A stretch of 64,000 nt of DNA, taken from Melampsora larici-populina 98AG31. Lineage: Eukaryota; Basidiomycota; Pucciniomycetes; Pucciniales; Melampsoraceae. The number at the start of each line of letters is the position of its first letter. The first letter of the stretch is position 1. Shown in pieces: positions 1 to 11,510 of this stretch. Both the position numbers and the translations under genes were made by a program. The notes beneath the pieces are model-generated. The model ran no database searches and was not told the DNA's origin. It saw nothing but the letters and a program-made list of their open reading frames with translations. Where the stretch lies: the NCBI RefSeq assembly GCF_000204055.1, contig NW_006768772.1, forward strand, positions 1-64,000. Reading direction: 5' to 3'.

Positions 1-1
1 A

Positions 2-894
2 CCAACCGAATGGAAGAAGGAACATCTTCCACCACGATATGGTGTTGACCCAGACAACAAATCCAGCCGTGCATTTCATTCCTTGGTAAATACTGTATTG
101 AAGGAGGTCAGAAAAGATTTTGAAACTGTGGTAAGCCATTCCGTTATGCCTGCTTGACTTGTCCACCTATCTGACCAACCATCATAAGCTCCTTCAAAAC
201 ATCTATCTTCCGGATCGAAAAACACCACGTGTCGATGCCCCGGTACCAATTCTGGACACTATAATTGTCAAAGTAAGTAACTTTTGATCGTGGCATGTGG
301 TTACATGCTGAACCTGTGTATTCCCCGTATGCACAGCTGTACCAAAAGGAACACGGTGTCAGTGGGCAAGTTCTAGTCACCAAAGAGGTACTCGACCAGG
401 TAGGCTACCTTCGATCATCACGATATGCATGGCTGGTCAGTTCACCATGTTGTTTATCTATGTGCAACTCATACCTTATAACTTACCCCTGTCTATGTCC
501 GCCTATCAGAGGATGCAAGCAATCCACTGGGGGTTAAACCGTAATACAAAGAATTTTAAGTATGGCTCCCGATCGTTGTGGGATGTCATCGATGAACAAT
601 TGGAACACTTACGCACTAAATCCACACGATACCGTCACGCGTAAGTGATACTATCTCCTTGAAATACTACCACCTTCCAAATACTTACTGGGGGAATTTC
701 ACAGGTTTTTTACGTTATGTGACCAAAATGACATCAATCGAATCGATGGTACCAAGAATTTTGCCCAATTGAAGGAATCTACTGACTTCTCTATGCCAAC
801 TGAGACACAAATTCAAGAAGAAATCGAGTATTTGAATCAAACTTTTGGTACGGAACAGTCAGCAGACGAGGTGTTGCATGTACACGAAGTCTAG
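2..894 (+). CDS. Hypothetical protein, C-terminal part (partial gene, 5 exons)
   Basis: I do not recognise this protein. Five exons (2-130, 189-272, 337-399, 441-640, 705-894) join in one phase-consistent frame of 221 residues ending in TAG at 892-894; the gene begins before the window. All four introns are GT-AG and one (400-440) is only 41 nt. The product is charged and looks largely helical; recognisable stretches are WKKEHLPPRYGVDP at the start, YQRMQAIHWGLNR in the middle and an acidic tail ending LHVHEV. There is no membrane segment or zinc finger. It could be a lineage-specific host protein or part of a transposon-borne gene. The consistent splicing argues for a real gene; the function is unknown. 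Confidence 0.55.
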
Positions 895-1775
895 GTTTGA
901 TGCATGGTTCTATGACATACAGACTACTTCGGTCTATGTTTTCATTTCTTCTTTGATTTCTTATTTTAACTCTTATTTTAACTCTTCTTTGATCTCTCTT
1001 AACTCTTATTTTATCTCTTATTTTATCTCTTATCAATGGCTCATTTGTACATAAGTCTTTTCCCTCGTCTTTTTTTTTGTATATCATTGTCAACTCTTAT
1101 TTTGATTTCTCATTAATCTCAATGTGGATTTTTATGTATTTGAGTCGACTCAATTATAGCAATTAACACGAAGTCATCTGCAATATTATATTCTGTTTGT
1201 GTTTCATTAAACAATTACAAAGTGACAAAATTTATTGAGTCAATAAATCGAGGCATTCATGTCCTTGCGACCAATGATGGTTGATGGCCTCAACCAGTTT
1301 CGAGCAAGTGACAACTGGTTGAATCACCAGTCTTGCAAAACACGGGTTACAACACCGTAAAACGGCCACGTGTGGCCAACGATGGTCACCACCAAAGAAA
1401 AACCTGGTCCTCAACCGTGACTCGACCCCGGCTGAGGACCCGTTAGAGGGGGTTCGTGGTGTATATTTCAAAGCAAATCTTTTTGTTTGATAAAAAGGTC
1501 AAAAGAAACCATAGTTGATACTTGTCATCGTGAGTTTAATTAATTCTAGATGATTTAAAAACTTGCTCGTTATCATGATGTGCTGATGAAACTGTATCTC
1601 AATTGGGAGCCGTCTGGAATCGTCTCTGGCTTCGTCTGGATTGTTTCTACGACGTTTTGGCAAGGTTTGATCAGACCTACTCGAAAATCGAGTATCTGTA
1701 CAGCGCAATACAGGTTTGTGTTTCGGGTTTTGAGGTTTGTCTTCCACCCTCCTCTCTCGTCCATCGTAAGCATAA
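895..1775. other. Non-coding spacer with pyrimidine-rich short repeats
   Basis: No gene is supported here. The stretch 940-1040 is a degenerate tandem repeat of TCTTATTTTAACTCTTATTT type. From 1232 to 1470 there is an unclassified segment with several short inverted words, possibly an old transposon remnant. Reading frames in this stretch are short and overlap on both strands, so none is called. Confidence 0.4.
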
Positions 1776-2074
1776 GGGCCCGTTCCGCTGGATTTCGAAA
1801 ACTCTGTTTGGCCAAAAACCCCACCAAAGCCAAAAACTCTTTTTGACCAAGCAGAGTTTTTGTTTTTGGTCAAAAACTCCAGCGTTTGGAAACAATTTCT
1901 GATCAAATACAAAAACTCTGTTTGATCAAAAAATCATCGATTTTGAAAAACAGCCTTGAGGCTGTTTTTAAACCCAAAAACTCTTTTTGCCCCATCCCTC
2001 CATTGATCAACTCACCCCATCTCTCTCTCTCCCTATCTCATACCCTTTTATTTCCTTCACACCCTCACCTTTCC

Positions 2075-2352
2075 TCAGCTTCCTCTATATCATAGTCCTT
2101 TGATTTCCCTCTTCACACCTTCACCTTTCCTCAGCTTCCTCTATATCGTAGTTTCTTATTTACACATGATCGAGTCCTTTGATTTCCTTCTTCACACCTT
2201 CACCTTTCCTCAGCTTCCTCTATATCGTAGTCCTTTATATACACATGACCGAGTTCTTTCCTCAGCTTCCGTCCTTTATATACACCTGATCGAGTCCTTT
2301 CCTCAGCTTCCTCTATATCATAGTCCCTTATATACACATGATCGAGTCCTTT
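2075..2352. repeat. Degenerate tandem repeat upstream of the Myb/SANT gene
   Basis: Several imperfect copies of a unit of about 50-70 bases carrying CCTCAGCTTCCTCTATATC, CGTAGTCC and TATACACATGATCGAGTC follow one another. They lie between the left transposon end and the Myb/SANT start codon, so they probably form part of the promoter or 5' leader. An open frame running through them is compositionally odd and is not regarded as coding. Confidence 0.7.
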
Positions 2353-3626
2353 TTTATCAACTACTGTCATCGTCCACTAAAAGCTATTATTGCTGTAGCC
2401 GTCTTTCAATTTCTTCATTGTATCCTTGTTGTCTTTTCCATCCTCATCTTTTAAAAGCTATTGCTATAGCCATTATTCTATTTTTTCATCGTCTCAACTT
2501 CGCTATGGGTACCACTGACAAACCCAAACCCAAACCGCGACCCCAAGCTCCCAGAGCAGTTCGAGCTCTACAAGAAGCTCATTCACCAACCACTTTAGAC
2601 TCAACTACTTTGAACCCATTGGCTACTCCAATGGCTACTCCAGTTGCTGCTTTGAACCTGCCAATTGCCAAGGAACCAAAAGACCCAAAGATCAAGGCCC
2701 AATGGGACGATGACGACAATGTGATCTTTGTCAAGGTCTTGACTGCTGAACATCAGCCTGCCAACGGACCAATTGGACCCCAAAACGCTACTATGGCGCA
2801 TGGCTTCAAGACTGCCACATGGACTGCTGTAACTGAAAGACTTGCAGGAAGCAAAAACAAGATGATACCGAGTACTGATTTAGTCAATGTTAGTGGAGTC
2901 AAAACCGCGAAGGCTTGTAAGACTCACTGGTATGTTGTAATTACCTTTCTTTGACATCCTTTATTGTTTTGTTTTGTTTTGTTTTTATTGATGTTATCTT
3001 TCTTCTGCAGTTGTTGAAATTATATGCCGATTACAAACACCTCAATGGGCTGAGTGGTGCAGGGTGGAAGGATGGCTGCATTGATCTACCTGATGCAGTC
3101 TGGGCGCTGATTCTAGCCGATAAAGTAAGTCCATGTTCTTCTTTCGGATCCTTCAGTGCACTATTCAAATTTGTTTTTTACTGACTTCTTTGTCTCTTGA
3201 AGAAGAGTACCAAGGCCAAGGATTATGCCTGGTTGAAAGGTCAACCTTTTCCCCTCTTTGATGCAATCGGTACTCTAGTTGAAGGCCACAAGGCTACGGG
3301 CAAGTATGTCAAAGGTGCAATTGTCAATAACACCGAATCAGCTTCGACTTCAACCAGCCCCAAAGAATTGGAGCCTGAGCGAGGGGCGGAAAAATTGGTG
3401 CAGAAGTGGAAAGTGCGGAATAGTGCATACAGATTGTACAGAGAGCTCTTGAAGAGCACTGTCCAATTCGGGAAGGTGACTGCGCTCGATTTTGTTTGTT
3501 TCGTTTCATCCTCAGTACAAAGTAGAACAAACGATGGACAATGAAAATAAAAAAACCATGTTGCCTATACCACATGATTCAAAGACGTAGGGAACCAGAC
3601 CATCTCAATTCTTGAGAAACCAATCA

Positions 3627-5865
3627 ATGTTTTTAAAAGATCTCATCTCCATTCTTGATGCGTATGACAACAACATCATGTCAACACTCACTGTGCAAGA
3701 CTTTGTTAAGTTCTTATGTGTCGCCGCCGACGTGGTCGTGCGGTGTGAGAAGTCTCTTGAGATCACTACAAACCGAAGGCCTATACAATACCTCGCGGCG
3801 AGTCTTCCCTTGTCCATCCATAACCGTTTGGAGGTCTTATGGGAGGCTTCTTTCTGCATATTGAAAGAGTGTTTCATCAATGCACAATACCATGTCAAAT
3901 CTCATGGTATAATGCCTGAACTCAATGATGGTCGGCTACCCATCTGCATAGTGGAACAATCGCTATACCCCCCTTTTGAACACTGCCCAAAGTGCTCAAG
4001 GACGCGACCTATGCGAGCAAAGTCATTGTTCGGATACCTATACGACGTTGATGGATGCCATACAATTGAACACTTTTACCTCTACTGTCAACATAAGCGC
4101 ACCATCATCAATATGCGGAGAAGAGGACTGACAGACAGATGACAGATGTTTAATATACTTGATCCTCTGCCAGCTTGCCGGACCAGTTATCACGTCAGCT
4201 ATTCAATTTACAACGAAGAACGGATGTTCTATACAACATCTGAATGCAGGAACCCCGAAGTCTTCCAAGTTCATACGCATTACTTCATGACTCACCGCTT
4301 GGCACATCATTTCAAGATGAGCCAAATGCTACAACGGTAAGATTATTTTGTGTCTAAGCTCAAAAACACTTGATTCTCATTTTGGTTTTATTTTTTTAGG
4401 TGTTCAGTGTTCAGCATTGTCAATTTGTACAACTCAACCTTCATGGGGTCCCACGCCCCTCCGTTGTTCACTTCCCAGCAGGCCTTCTTTCCTCGATTGT
4501 CTGCCGAAGTTTGCAAAGACGGAATGGGCATTGATACGTTGCTTTTCAATTACTCTTCAAGGAGTAAAGTGCTCGTGGTCCCAGATTCCGGACTAGACCG
4601 TGTCCGTGACAACGAAGCGAAGAAAGAATGTACCTCCTGGATAGCCGCGGAAGGGACTGCCCACAAGAATCATGCTTGCAGTCTTTGTATGTGTATCACA
4701 TACAACGAAGAGGACAACAAGCACTCAGGTATGGTACAATGATCAGTCACTGCTCTAAACAAGAAGCTGATTCATATGATTTTATTTCGCGAGTTCAGTT
4801 GTTCGTGCTGTTGTGACCAATGGTTTGACCATCAGCCACTGGAGATGCAGTGCTTCTGCATCTCAGCTGGAAATGTTGGCCAAAGATTTTGGCCACCCAG
4901 CACCAGATGGCCCTTGTCGAAGGACTTTAGATACTGTTCGAAATTGCTACTGTAGTTTTCATGAACCGCTTCTTGAAGGTTTTTGCCAGGCTCAGCCTTG
5001 CACCCAACCGGCGCTTGCAAATAAGAGGACCTGTGGCCTTCAATCTCACCAAGAGGCTGCCAAAACATTTTCCACTCGAGTTAATTCAAACTTCCAGCTT
5101 CACTCTATGTTAAATCGACCAGGTTCAAACCTAAACTTGGATCCCTCTGTCCATCTAGAAGACAAGTCCAGTGAAATTCCAGATTTGGCATCATTGCAGC
5201 AAGCCGATGAATCAGACCGAGTTGAAGAAAGCCAAAGATCCGGCAAAGAGGGCAGTACCAAAAAGCAACCCTTTCAAGAGCACGAACTCACAACGATCAA
5301 CTTGTGGTGGCTCCTTGTGGTGTCATACTTGCCCGCCAAACAATGTTCAATTCTGAGTCACCAAGTGCCGTTAAAGTAGAGATCTTTTGCTTCAATTCAA
5401 CTTCAAATCATAGTAATTCACTGATAAACATCTCATTCTCAGCTTTTCCTTCTAGATACCTTCCCAACCCGCATGTCTGAAGTCATTTTATACGATAATG
5501 CGTGCAAGTTATTAGCACATATATACAAGTCAGCTGCTGAAGAGCGTGATCAATTCACCAAAAGCATCGTGGCTGTTGATGCATTCCATTTCAAATCTCA
5601 CAAAGAAAATGACTGCTTTTGTAGGCAGTGGACCGATCCCAATCTGTGTCCTCAGTTGAAAAAGGACGGTTCTTGGATATTCAACTCATCAGCAGCTGAA
5701 ATTGCTAATATATGGTACGGAGGTTTTGCCTCCATCTGTCAAAACATGACCGCGGTTGAATTCAACTTCTTCCTGGATGAAATGGTTCGGCTTCATAACA
5801 TCTGGATATGTGAAAATTTATCGAAAAGGAAAAACATAGTACATATTGGTACTATCACTTTTTGA
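3627..5865 (+). CDS. CxC5/CxC6 cysteine-cluster protein with C-terminal KDZ transposase domain
   Basis: Likely transposase-type protein of the KDZ element. Exons 3627-4086, 4174-4336, 4400-4728, 4799-5375 and 5443-5865 are GT-AG. Order of parts: N-terminal helices (about 1-90); CxC5 cluster with YPPFEHCPKC, CRTSYHVSY and a conserved NEERMFY; CxC6 cluster with VRAVVTNG, HWRC, CYCSFHEPLLEGFC and RTCGLQSHQEAA; then KDZ residues THNDQLVVAPCGVILA, VILYDNACKLL, VVDAFHFKSH and NSSAAEIANIWYGGF, which hold the Asp, Asp/His and Glu expected of an RNase H-like fold. One frame change between about 5085 and 5280 remains unexplained: an undetected intron or a frameshift. The first half of a full KDZ core is missing, as seems usual for CxC5/CxC6 members. 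The start at 3627 is the first ATG in frame, but an upstream exon is possible because a related copy has homology from the transposon end onwards. Confidence 0.75.
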
Positions 5866-5944
5866 TAACGTGAAAGTTATAATGGCGGTTCATATGTTTT
5901 ACTTTAATGTCAAAAACTTCAACTTGGTTGTTTATTTACATATT

Positions 5945-6045
5945 CAATCTCTTTCGATAACAATCTCTTTCAATAACGATCTCTTTCAATAATGATCTCT
6001 TTTGTTATCGATCTCTTACGTTATTGATGTCTTTTGATAATTTGA
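5945..6045. repeat. Short tandem repeat downstream of the KDZ gene
   Basis: About six degenerate copies of a unit like ATAACAATCTCTTTC follow one another directly 3' of the KDZ gene. It may belong to the 3' untranslated region of the KDZ transcript; no reading frame is present. Confidence 0.6.
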
Positions 6046-6294
6046 TCATCTGATGTTTCATTATTCATTTCAATAAATAGCATTTGGGTCTCTTGATGTG
6101 TTATCATCAAAGTCTCGTATAATAACCAATGTCAGCTTTCATTTGCAAGTTTGTTCACATTTCTTGATCAATAGTTGTTCGATTTTTGAACCTCAAGTTA
6201 ACACATACATGTAACCAGTGGGACAGTAATTACAAAGATTGATGATCGATAGCGTAATCAAATGAAAGAAAAGTGAAATCATGAAGGACACAAT

Positions 6295-6783
6295 TCAATT
6301 GTTCACAATCTGTACATCAGAGCGCGTGTTGTCCACAACTTCCACCTTTCTTCTTTTCAATTCCTGCTGTTGAACATGTTCACGATCTTGTTTTTGCTTT
6401 GGTTGAACTGTTTGATCATTTTGCTTGGTCTTTGTTGCCAACCACTCTTGCTGATACTTCTTCTGAGCTGCGATGAGGGTAAGGGAAGGGTTCTCGCGAG
6501 TGTCAAGGTCCAACTTCTTGACTCCCACCAGGTTAATCCAATTCTTGACTCGATACACCGTGGTATGACCGTAATCATACATATCTCCAAAGAACTCGAC
6601 CCAGGCAACTCGTGGACTACCTTCACTGTCATATGATAGATGCCATCTTAGGGTTTGGCGGAGCAATACCCTAGAATCGGGCCAAGTACTCTTGGCCCTT
6701 TGATTCTACATTTGAATGACAGATGTGATAAGCAAATATTTCACAATCGACAAGGTAAAGACACATTACACATACCTTGACAT
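6295..6783 (-). CDS. Small hypothetical protein carried by the KDZ element
   Basis: A two-exon reading is possible: ATG at 6783, an 8-base first exon (6776-6783), and a main exon from about 6671 down to the stop at 6295, giving about 126 residues. The product has an N-terminal half with RVAWVEFFGDMYDYGH and a lysine/glutamine-rich tail containing ELKRRKVEVV. The V-E-F-F-G stretch is faintly like the core of PWWP/Tudor-type chromatin domains, but this is only a resemblance. It lies downstream of, and on the same strand as, the 305-aa gene, so both could instead be parts of one longer transcript. Function unknown. Confidence 0.35.
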
Positions 6784-6865
6784 GCAAATCCGAGGATCCT
6801 ATGCATTCGATATCGGAGATCTCGGAGTCTTTGGACTGGTTCGTGCTTTTTTGTGAGTATATCGT

Positions 6866-7932
6866 TCAAGATGAAGGGAGGGGCAAACTATCTGGGGTGG
6901 CTGGTTCCATAGACGTCTCCACATCTAGTTGAATATGATGACGGACTGCTGGTGCTGGTGCTGGTGCTCGTGCTGGTACTGGTACTGGTACTGGTGACTT
7001 CAAACTTGAACTGGCGATTTTTGGCGGGTTTGGTGAGTTTGTGATGATGCACCGAGACGGTGTGGTAAGTGGCTCATAGGGTCCCTCGGTGGTCATCTTT
7101 ATGATTGCTTTGGAAAGGCCCACGCAATTGCTATCAGATATTGATTCCAGTCGGACCAGTATTTTGCGCGGGATTGGAGGATACTTTGAAGTGCATGTAG
7201 GGGCTAGGGAAACCTAGGATTGGGAAGTCTGATGAATTAGTTTTGTTCATCACGATGATCAGAATGAATGTGTTCAAAGTAAGAAGCACATACCCATTGG
7301 AATTGTTCCATGTTCCACACCTCGATCTCCGACTCCCAGTCCTCTGTGTTGCTCGTCACTTTCCTACATTTATCAAGAATGATTTGAAACTCTTGGAGTG
7401 AAAAAAGGGGCCAATTGGGTGCTTCTGCATTGATAAGCGTGCTAGAGCCAGGCTGTAAGTGGGACAAACCATCTATGAATCAGTACGAGTGAGTTCATAT
7501 TGAGTAACCATCTAATCTCACCTTAGTCCAAAGCTCAATCCAAATTGTGCGTGCTGCCTCTCTTTTTGCAGCATCCCGACTCTTTGCTACAAGATCAACT
7601 GCCTTAAGATTTTCATGGTATTCGGATAGCTGTGATGGTGTTAGGGTGGAGGTCACTGCCCGATTGGCTTGGGCGGACTGGATTTGCCTCGATTTTGGTT
7701 GCTGTGACCCGCTTGGTCCGGCTAGGGATGGGGAGGAATGTTGAGTCAAAACCGTCGGTTGAGATAGGGGTTGAGAGGAACCTTGATTGTAAACATTCAA
7801 ATGAAATGGTACAAAGTTGTTGATCGCAGGGCTTGACCGATGTTGATCTCCAGAAGACAAAGCCGTGTAAAAGTGGGCCTTGAAGTTGCATGTCAAACCA
7901 TGCACTCGTTGGACCATCTGGCAGCACTTCAT
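6866..7932 (-). CDS. Hypothetical 305-aa accessory protein of the KDZ element
   Basis: Three exons on the minus strand (7522-7932, 7294-7452, 6866-7213) join with all introns in phase 0, giving 305 residues and a TGA stop at 6866. I do not recognise the family. The first exon encodes a Ser/Gln/Pro-rich stretch and then a helical part with AAKREAARTIWIELWTK. The second holds EAPNWPLFSLQEFQIILDKC and an acidic helix. The third ends in a low-complexity Pro/Ala/Val run (VPVPVPARAPAPAPA) coded by a GGT/GGC-type microsatellite at about 6950-7000. It lies within the KDZ transposon, convergent with the KDZ gene, so it is a candidate transposon accessory or cargo gene. No catalytic motif is visible. 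Confidence 0.5.
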
Positions 7933-8439
7933 CCAGAGGTGATTCAGTCAGACTCATCTTCATTTGTTTAATTGAGACAAAAGAGATAAAAAAGGCCTTA
8001 CCAAAAGACACAACCGGAGGCTACACTTCATGTTTGACTTGTTGGATGACTGATGCGTGGCCCCAGTTCTCCCTAAATACCCTGGGCACAGTTGACTCGT
8101 AGTTTTTTTCTTCAAGTGATCGGGTTCATCGTTGCTGACATTAAGTAGCCCTGAGAGGCTTCCAGGAGCTGGAGGTGGTTGAGCTCCCGCGTTGATAGCT
8201 CGAATTTCATTGATTAAGTGTTTGATTTTGAGAGTTCAAACATATCCTTTTCCGTGGGCGTGGTGAGAGTCGGGTTGATAACACTAGAGGTAAGAAGCTT
8301 TAGCCATAGAACAAACAACACTACAAAAAAAGAAAGATATAGATATTGGAACGTACCTTTCAGTTGATATTTGCTGGGTTTGGGAAGCGAGGCGGGCAGT
8401 ATTGTAGCTGACTAGTCGACGTGAGCGGGCATTCTGGAC

Positions 8440-8837
8440 AGGTCAGTCCAGTGAGCTGGCCAGCGACGGGTGATGGAAGGGGATGGACGATTCGACAATG
8501 TCAATTCGTGATGTACAATTTGTGTGGAGTTGATATATGGATCTGGCCAGACATGTCGAGAACTTGCCAGTGAGGGAGATCAAGACGATGAGAGACCAGC
8601 CGGATAGCGAGTTCTTGTTTTTTTGAGAAGCTTCATCTTGATTTTTTTGCTGGATGAGACTGTGATTGGGTGAATCCGCATTGGTAATAGCTTCAAATAC
8701 CATTCTGCTTTTGGATTCTGAGACGAATGTGCTGACTAGAGGATAGACTGTACGTACCCTGTACTCACCCTGTTTTTTTTGCCGTTTCCACTCCTTCCGC
8801 ACTTTCCGCCTTGCTTCGCCCAGGCTCTGATGCTCTC
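8440..8837 (-). repeat. Right-end repeat of the KDZ element (shared by three copies)
   Basis: This roughly 400-bp segment is related to 12109-12445 and 43614-43985, which lie in the opposite orientation. Shared words include the terminal GAGCCT block, GGCGGAAAGTGCGGAA, and a far-end ACATCACGAATTGACAT-like block. In all three cases KDZ coding homology lies on its inner side. It is therefore read as the right terminal region of the transposon family rather than as a separate gene. A minus-strand open frame within it is not called. Confidence 0.65.
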
Positions 8838-9398
8838 ACCAGCCCAATCATGAACAAAACCAGGATGCCTTCACCTTTTATTGGCCAAGCTGAAGGACCT
8901 CTTACTGGCCAAGTCAATGAGCCTTTTGATTGCGGCTTCTCTTCTTCACCACCTGGATTCCACGCGGCTGCCAAATCACTTGCTTCTGACAATTCCGACC
9001 TACCTAAGGATGACAAGGCCAAAGATGACTTGAGTTCAGAAGGCGAAGGTCCAGCAGCAAAGCGACATCACCAGTCTAAGGTTGCTCTGAAAGCACGTGC
9101 TCCAACCAAATTGAAGAAACAATCCGATATTGAGATCATTGATGGCATCTCGGACAACATGAAGGTGTTTGGTTCAAACATTCAGTCTTCTATAGCATCG
9201 ACTTCAGCTTCTATTGACACTGCAGCCCATTCGATTCAAATGGAGAAGCCTTCCACTCATGGACAAGCTGTTTCCCTCATCTATAAATCCACTCTCGAAC
9301 GCACACAACGCTACACTGATTTAGACTTGTTTGCTGAAAAGCCTGTGATGGCCAAAACTTACGTCAATACACCAATACATCCTCAGCAAATAAAGTAA

Positions 9399-10006
9399 GT
9401 AGTTTCTTTATTAGTTTCTTGATTATTGTCATCACCTACTGATTTTGTTCTCTGTCATTTATACCAAGATCAACTTCAAATTATTATCGAGTTCATCCTG
9501 TATCCATACACACTGATACATCTTTAGTATTGACTTCATCAAATAAATGTTTTAAGACCTTTAAATAAAAATGTTGTGGTTGTCTGATTTAAATAAAAAT
9601 TTATTAAACCTTTAAATAAAAATATAGTAGCTGAGTGATCTTAAATAAAAATTCATTAAACCTTTAAATAAAATATATTGTCAACTACATTTGTATATAA
9701 ACATGCTGATACAAGTGTGTAGTGGCTGTGACTGTTGGTTTTTTAGTGATTGCAATGTCAACCTATATATGTGTTATCAAAAGACTCATGATATGAACTG
9801 ATCATGAATTGAGAGGACCTTTCATTAAACAAACAAAAACAAAAGGTTTGACTAATAAATGTAAAATAAAAATACTTCTAAGGGAGACTTGTAGTACATG
9901 TGAGATAAGAATGCTTTTGAGACTTGTGATAAATGATACATGTATCAATTAAAAATGCTTCGATTGAGAGTTGTAAAATAAAAATTGAAATAGCTACATA
10001 TATGAT
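9399..10006. other. AT-rich spacer between the Harbinger genes, with CTTTAAATAAAAAT repeats
   Basis: The interval separates the 3' ends of the convergent Myb and nuclease genes of Harbinger element A. At 9545-9670 a unit containing CTTTAAATAAAAAT recurs four or five times; the AATAAA words could serve as poly(A) signals for both genes. A short extra 3' exon of the Myb gene starting near 9470 is possible but not supported enough to call. Confidence 0.5.
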
Positions 10007-11510
10007 TTAAACACCAGGATACATGGGAGGTAGTCTGTGTTGTTGTTTAGTTCGATGTACCTTCTTTCTTCTTTCAGTCTCTACTAAGTAATCCCTCCAC
10101 ATATCTTCTGCAATTTGATCTCTGAGGTTTTTAGCATAGCTATTACCTTCAGCAGTACTACCAAATTCTTGAAGATAACCAGATTGTTCTTGAGTAGGCG
10201 CTTCTGCAGTTTCTTGAGGGTTGGGAATGAATCCTTCTCTGAATTGAGGGAATTCTTCAGCTGAACCTTTTGGATCTTTAACACGAATGAAGTTGTGAAT
10301 GAAGCACATAACAGTAACCATTGAAATTTGAATCTCGATGGTGTATTCACACCCGTGAGCCATGATCTTAAAGCGCTTCTTGCAAACTCCAAAGATACGC
10401 TCAATAACGTTACATGCACTAGCTGTTGAAGATTGAAGAGTTCTTCTTTATTCAACGGTCTAATATGGAAGGATAAGAGTGGTGAGAAGAAGAAAGACAG
10501 AGAAAAGTATGAAAATGATGGAAGAAAAAGAAATCTCACTTGGCACCTTTCTTTTCCCACTCTTGTGAATGATAACGAACTTTTCGAAAAGGAACAATAC
10601 AATCTTCAGTGAGAGAAAAGCCAGCATCACCGAGATAATATTTTCCAGCGGGGATAGTAAGATCACGACTTTGAGCCAAAGTCCAAAGAGCCCTGTCAGC
10701 CATACTTCCTTCAGCTCCGACCAATAAATAAATAAACTCCATGTTGAAATTACAGGCAGCAAGGACATTCTGAGATGTGTAGCCTTTACGATTAGAGAAA
10801 GGAATGAATTCGGAAGCTGGCGGAGTGACCGGAATGTGTGTACCGTCAATTGCACCAATGCAGTCTTTGAAATAAGGGTATCCGCAAGAGGAGTGTTGGC
10901 ATTGGGAAGAGGAATATATTTGCTGAGTAAATCTCCGTCATTGGAAATTCCTTTAATAAGGTGATTGATTGTCCTAGCCAAAAGAGATAGTGATGAGAAA
11001 ATTTGAAAAGAAGCAAAAAAAAGCAAAAAATGAAAGATAGATGAATTACTTAGAAATAGTCTCAGCCAATCTTTGAAAACAATTTTGAAGTTTACGATTA
11101 GAAAGGCCGGTGATGACAGTATAGAGAAGGATAGCCAACTTCTCAGTTCCGGTGATCCAACAGGAGTCATATAAAATTCCGGATTCTTCAAGTACAGAAT
11201 GTAATACAAAAAAAACATGTTTACGCATGCCGAGATTCTCGTAGAAAACTGAGTTATTTTGACTAGCTATGAGCTCATCAATCCAAGCCTGACCGCTGAG
11301 GATGGACGTAAGACACGGAGTTTTGGTGAGATGAGACAGGATTTGAGCTGCACATGCCTGTACACCAGTGCTGAAGTAACAAAAAATTTGGAATTGTTGC
11401 TGTTGAACAGCAAGGAGATGTTTAAGAAATTGCAGTTTGAGCAACTTTTGATTTTTGGCGCGCTTTACAGGTGTGAGAGAATAAATTGAAGCACGAGGAC
11501 GACACTCCAT
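10007..11510 (-). pseudogene. PIF/Harbinger DDE nuclease (transposase), frameshifted
   Basis: The family cuts and joins the transposon ends using a DDE triad. Reading down the minus strand from ATG at 11510: an N-terminal helical region with WIDELIASQNNSVFYENLGM, an intron at about 10976-11049, then YPYFKDCIGAIDGTHIPVTP (first Asp), NRKGYTSQNVLAACNFNM, KYYLGDAGFSLTEDC (second Asp), a second intron near 10450-10545, and NVIERIFGVCKKRFKIMAH (Glu). The C-terminus follows to the stop at 10007. Two breaks are visible: the frame upstream of YPYFKDC does not connect to it near 10890, and one base seems to be missing between FNLQ and ASACNVIER near 10430. The triad is present, but the gene as read cannot give a full protein unless these are sequencing errors. 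Confidence 0.8.

Larger units (their letters stand above)
3361..8837. mobile_element. KDZ-type (Zisupton-like) DNA transposon, 5.5 kb, copy 1
   Basis: Both ends are flanked by ACCAGCCC (3353-3360 and 8838-8845), an 8-bp TSD. The termini are related in inverted orientation: CAAAGAATTGGAGCCTGAG at the left and, read inwards, GAGAGCATCAGAGCCTGGG at the right, followed on both sides by a GGAAAGTGCGGAA word. It carries a CxC5/CxC6-KDZ protein gene on the plus strand and at least one multi-exon gene on the minus strand. The exact in-frame excision from the Harbinger Myb gene and the matching deletion derivative at 12109-13068 support these ends. From general knowledge, Zisupton/KDZ transposons make 8-bp TSDs, which agrees. 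Confidence 0.85.
2505..9398 (+). pseudogene. Harbinger Myb/SANT-like DNA-binding protein gene, split by the KDZ element
   Basis: In PIF/Harbinger transposons a Myb/SANT-like protein accompanies the nuclease and helps bind the transposon ends. Exons are 2505-2936, 3011-3124 and 3203-3360 continuing at 8846-9398. The Myb-like part spans roughly residues 55-230: an acidic start WDDDDNVIFVKVL, then KTHW, LLKLYADYKHLNGLSGAGW and PFPLFDAIGTLVEGHKATG. The tail is Ser- and Lys-rich, with LYKST-like helical residues near the end. The KDZ element lies after the codons for TSTSP. Removing it with one 8-bp TSD copy restores an uninterrupted frame of 418 codons. The donor of intron 1 (GTAATT after TGGTATGTT) was chosen for phase. 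The gene is broken in this copy by the insertion alone, so the hit looks fairly recent. Confidence 0.75.

Noticed and set aside
2100..2504. N-terminal extension of the Myb/SANT frame through the tandem repeat
   Set aside because: It consists of repeated hydrophobic nonsense derived from the degenerate tandem repeat; ATG at 2505 starts sensible protein.
9545..9670. CRISPR-like spaced repeats
   Set aside because: Short, degenerate, AT-rich repeats in a eukaryotic transposon; spacing irregular and no associated genes. No CRISPR array is present in the window.
10460..11218. Open frame of 252 residues on the minus strand
   Set aside because: It is in the wrong frame across introns of the Harbinger nuclease; only its part around the first exon junction overlaps real coding sequence.
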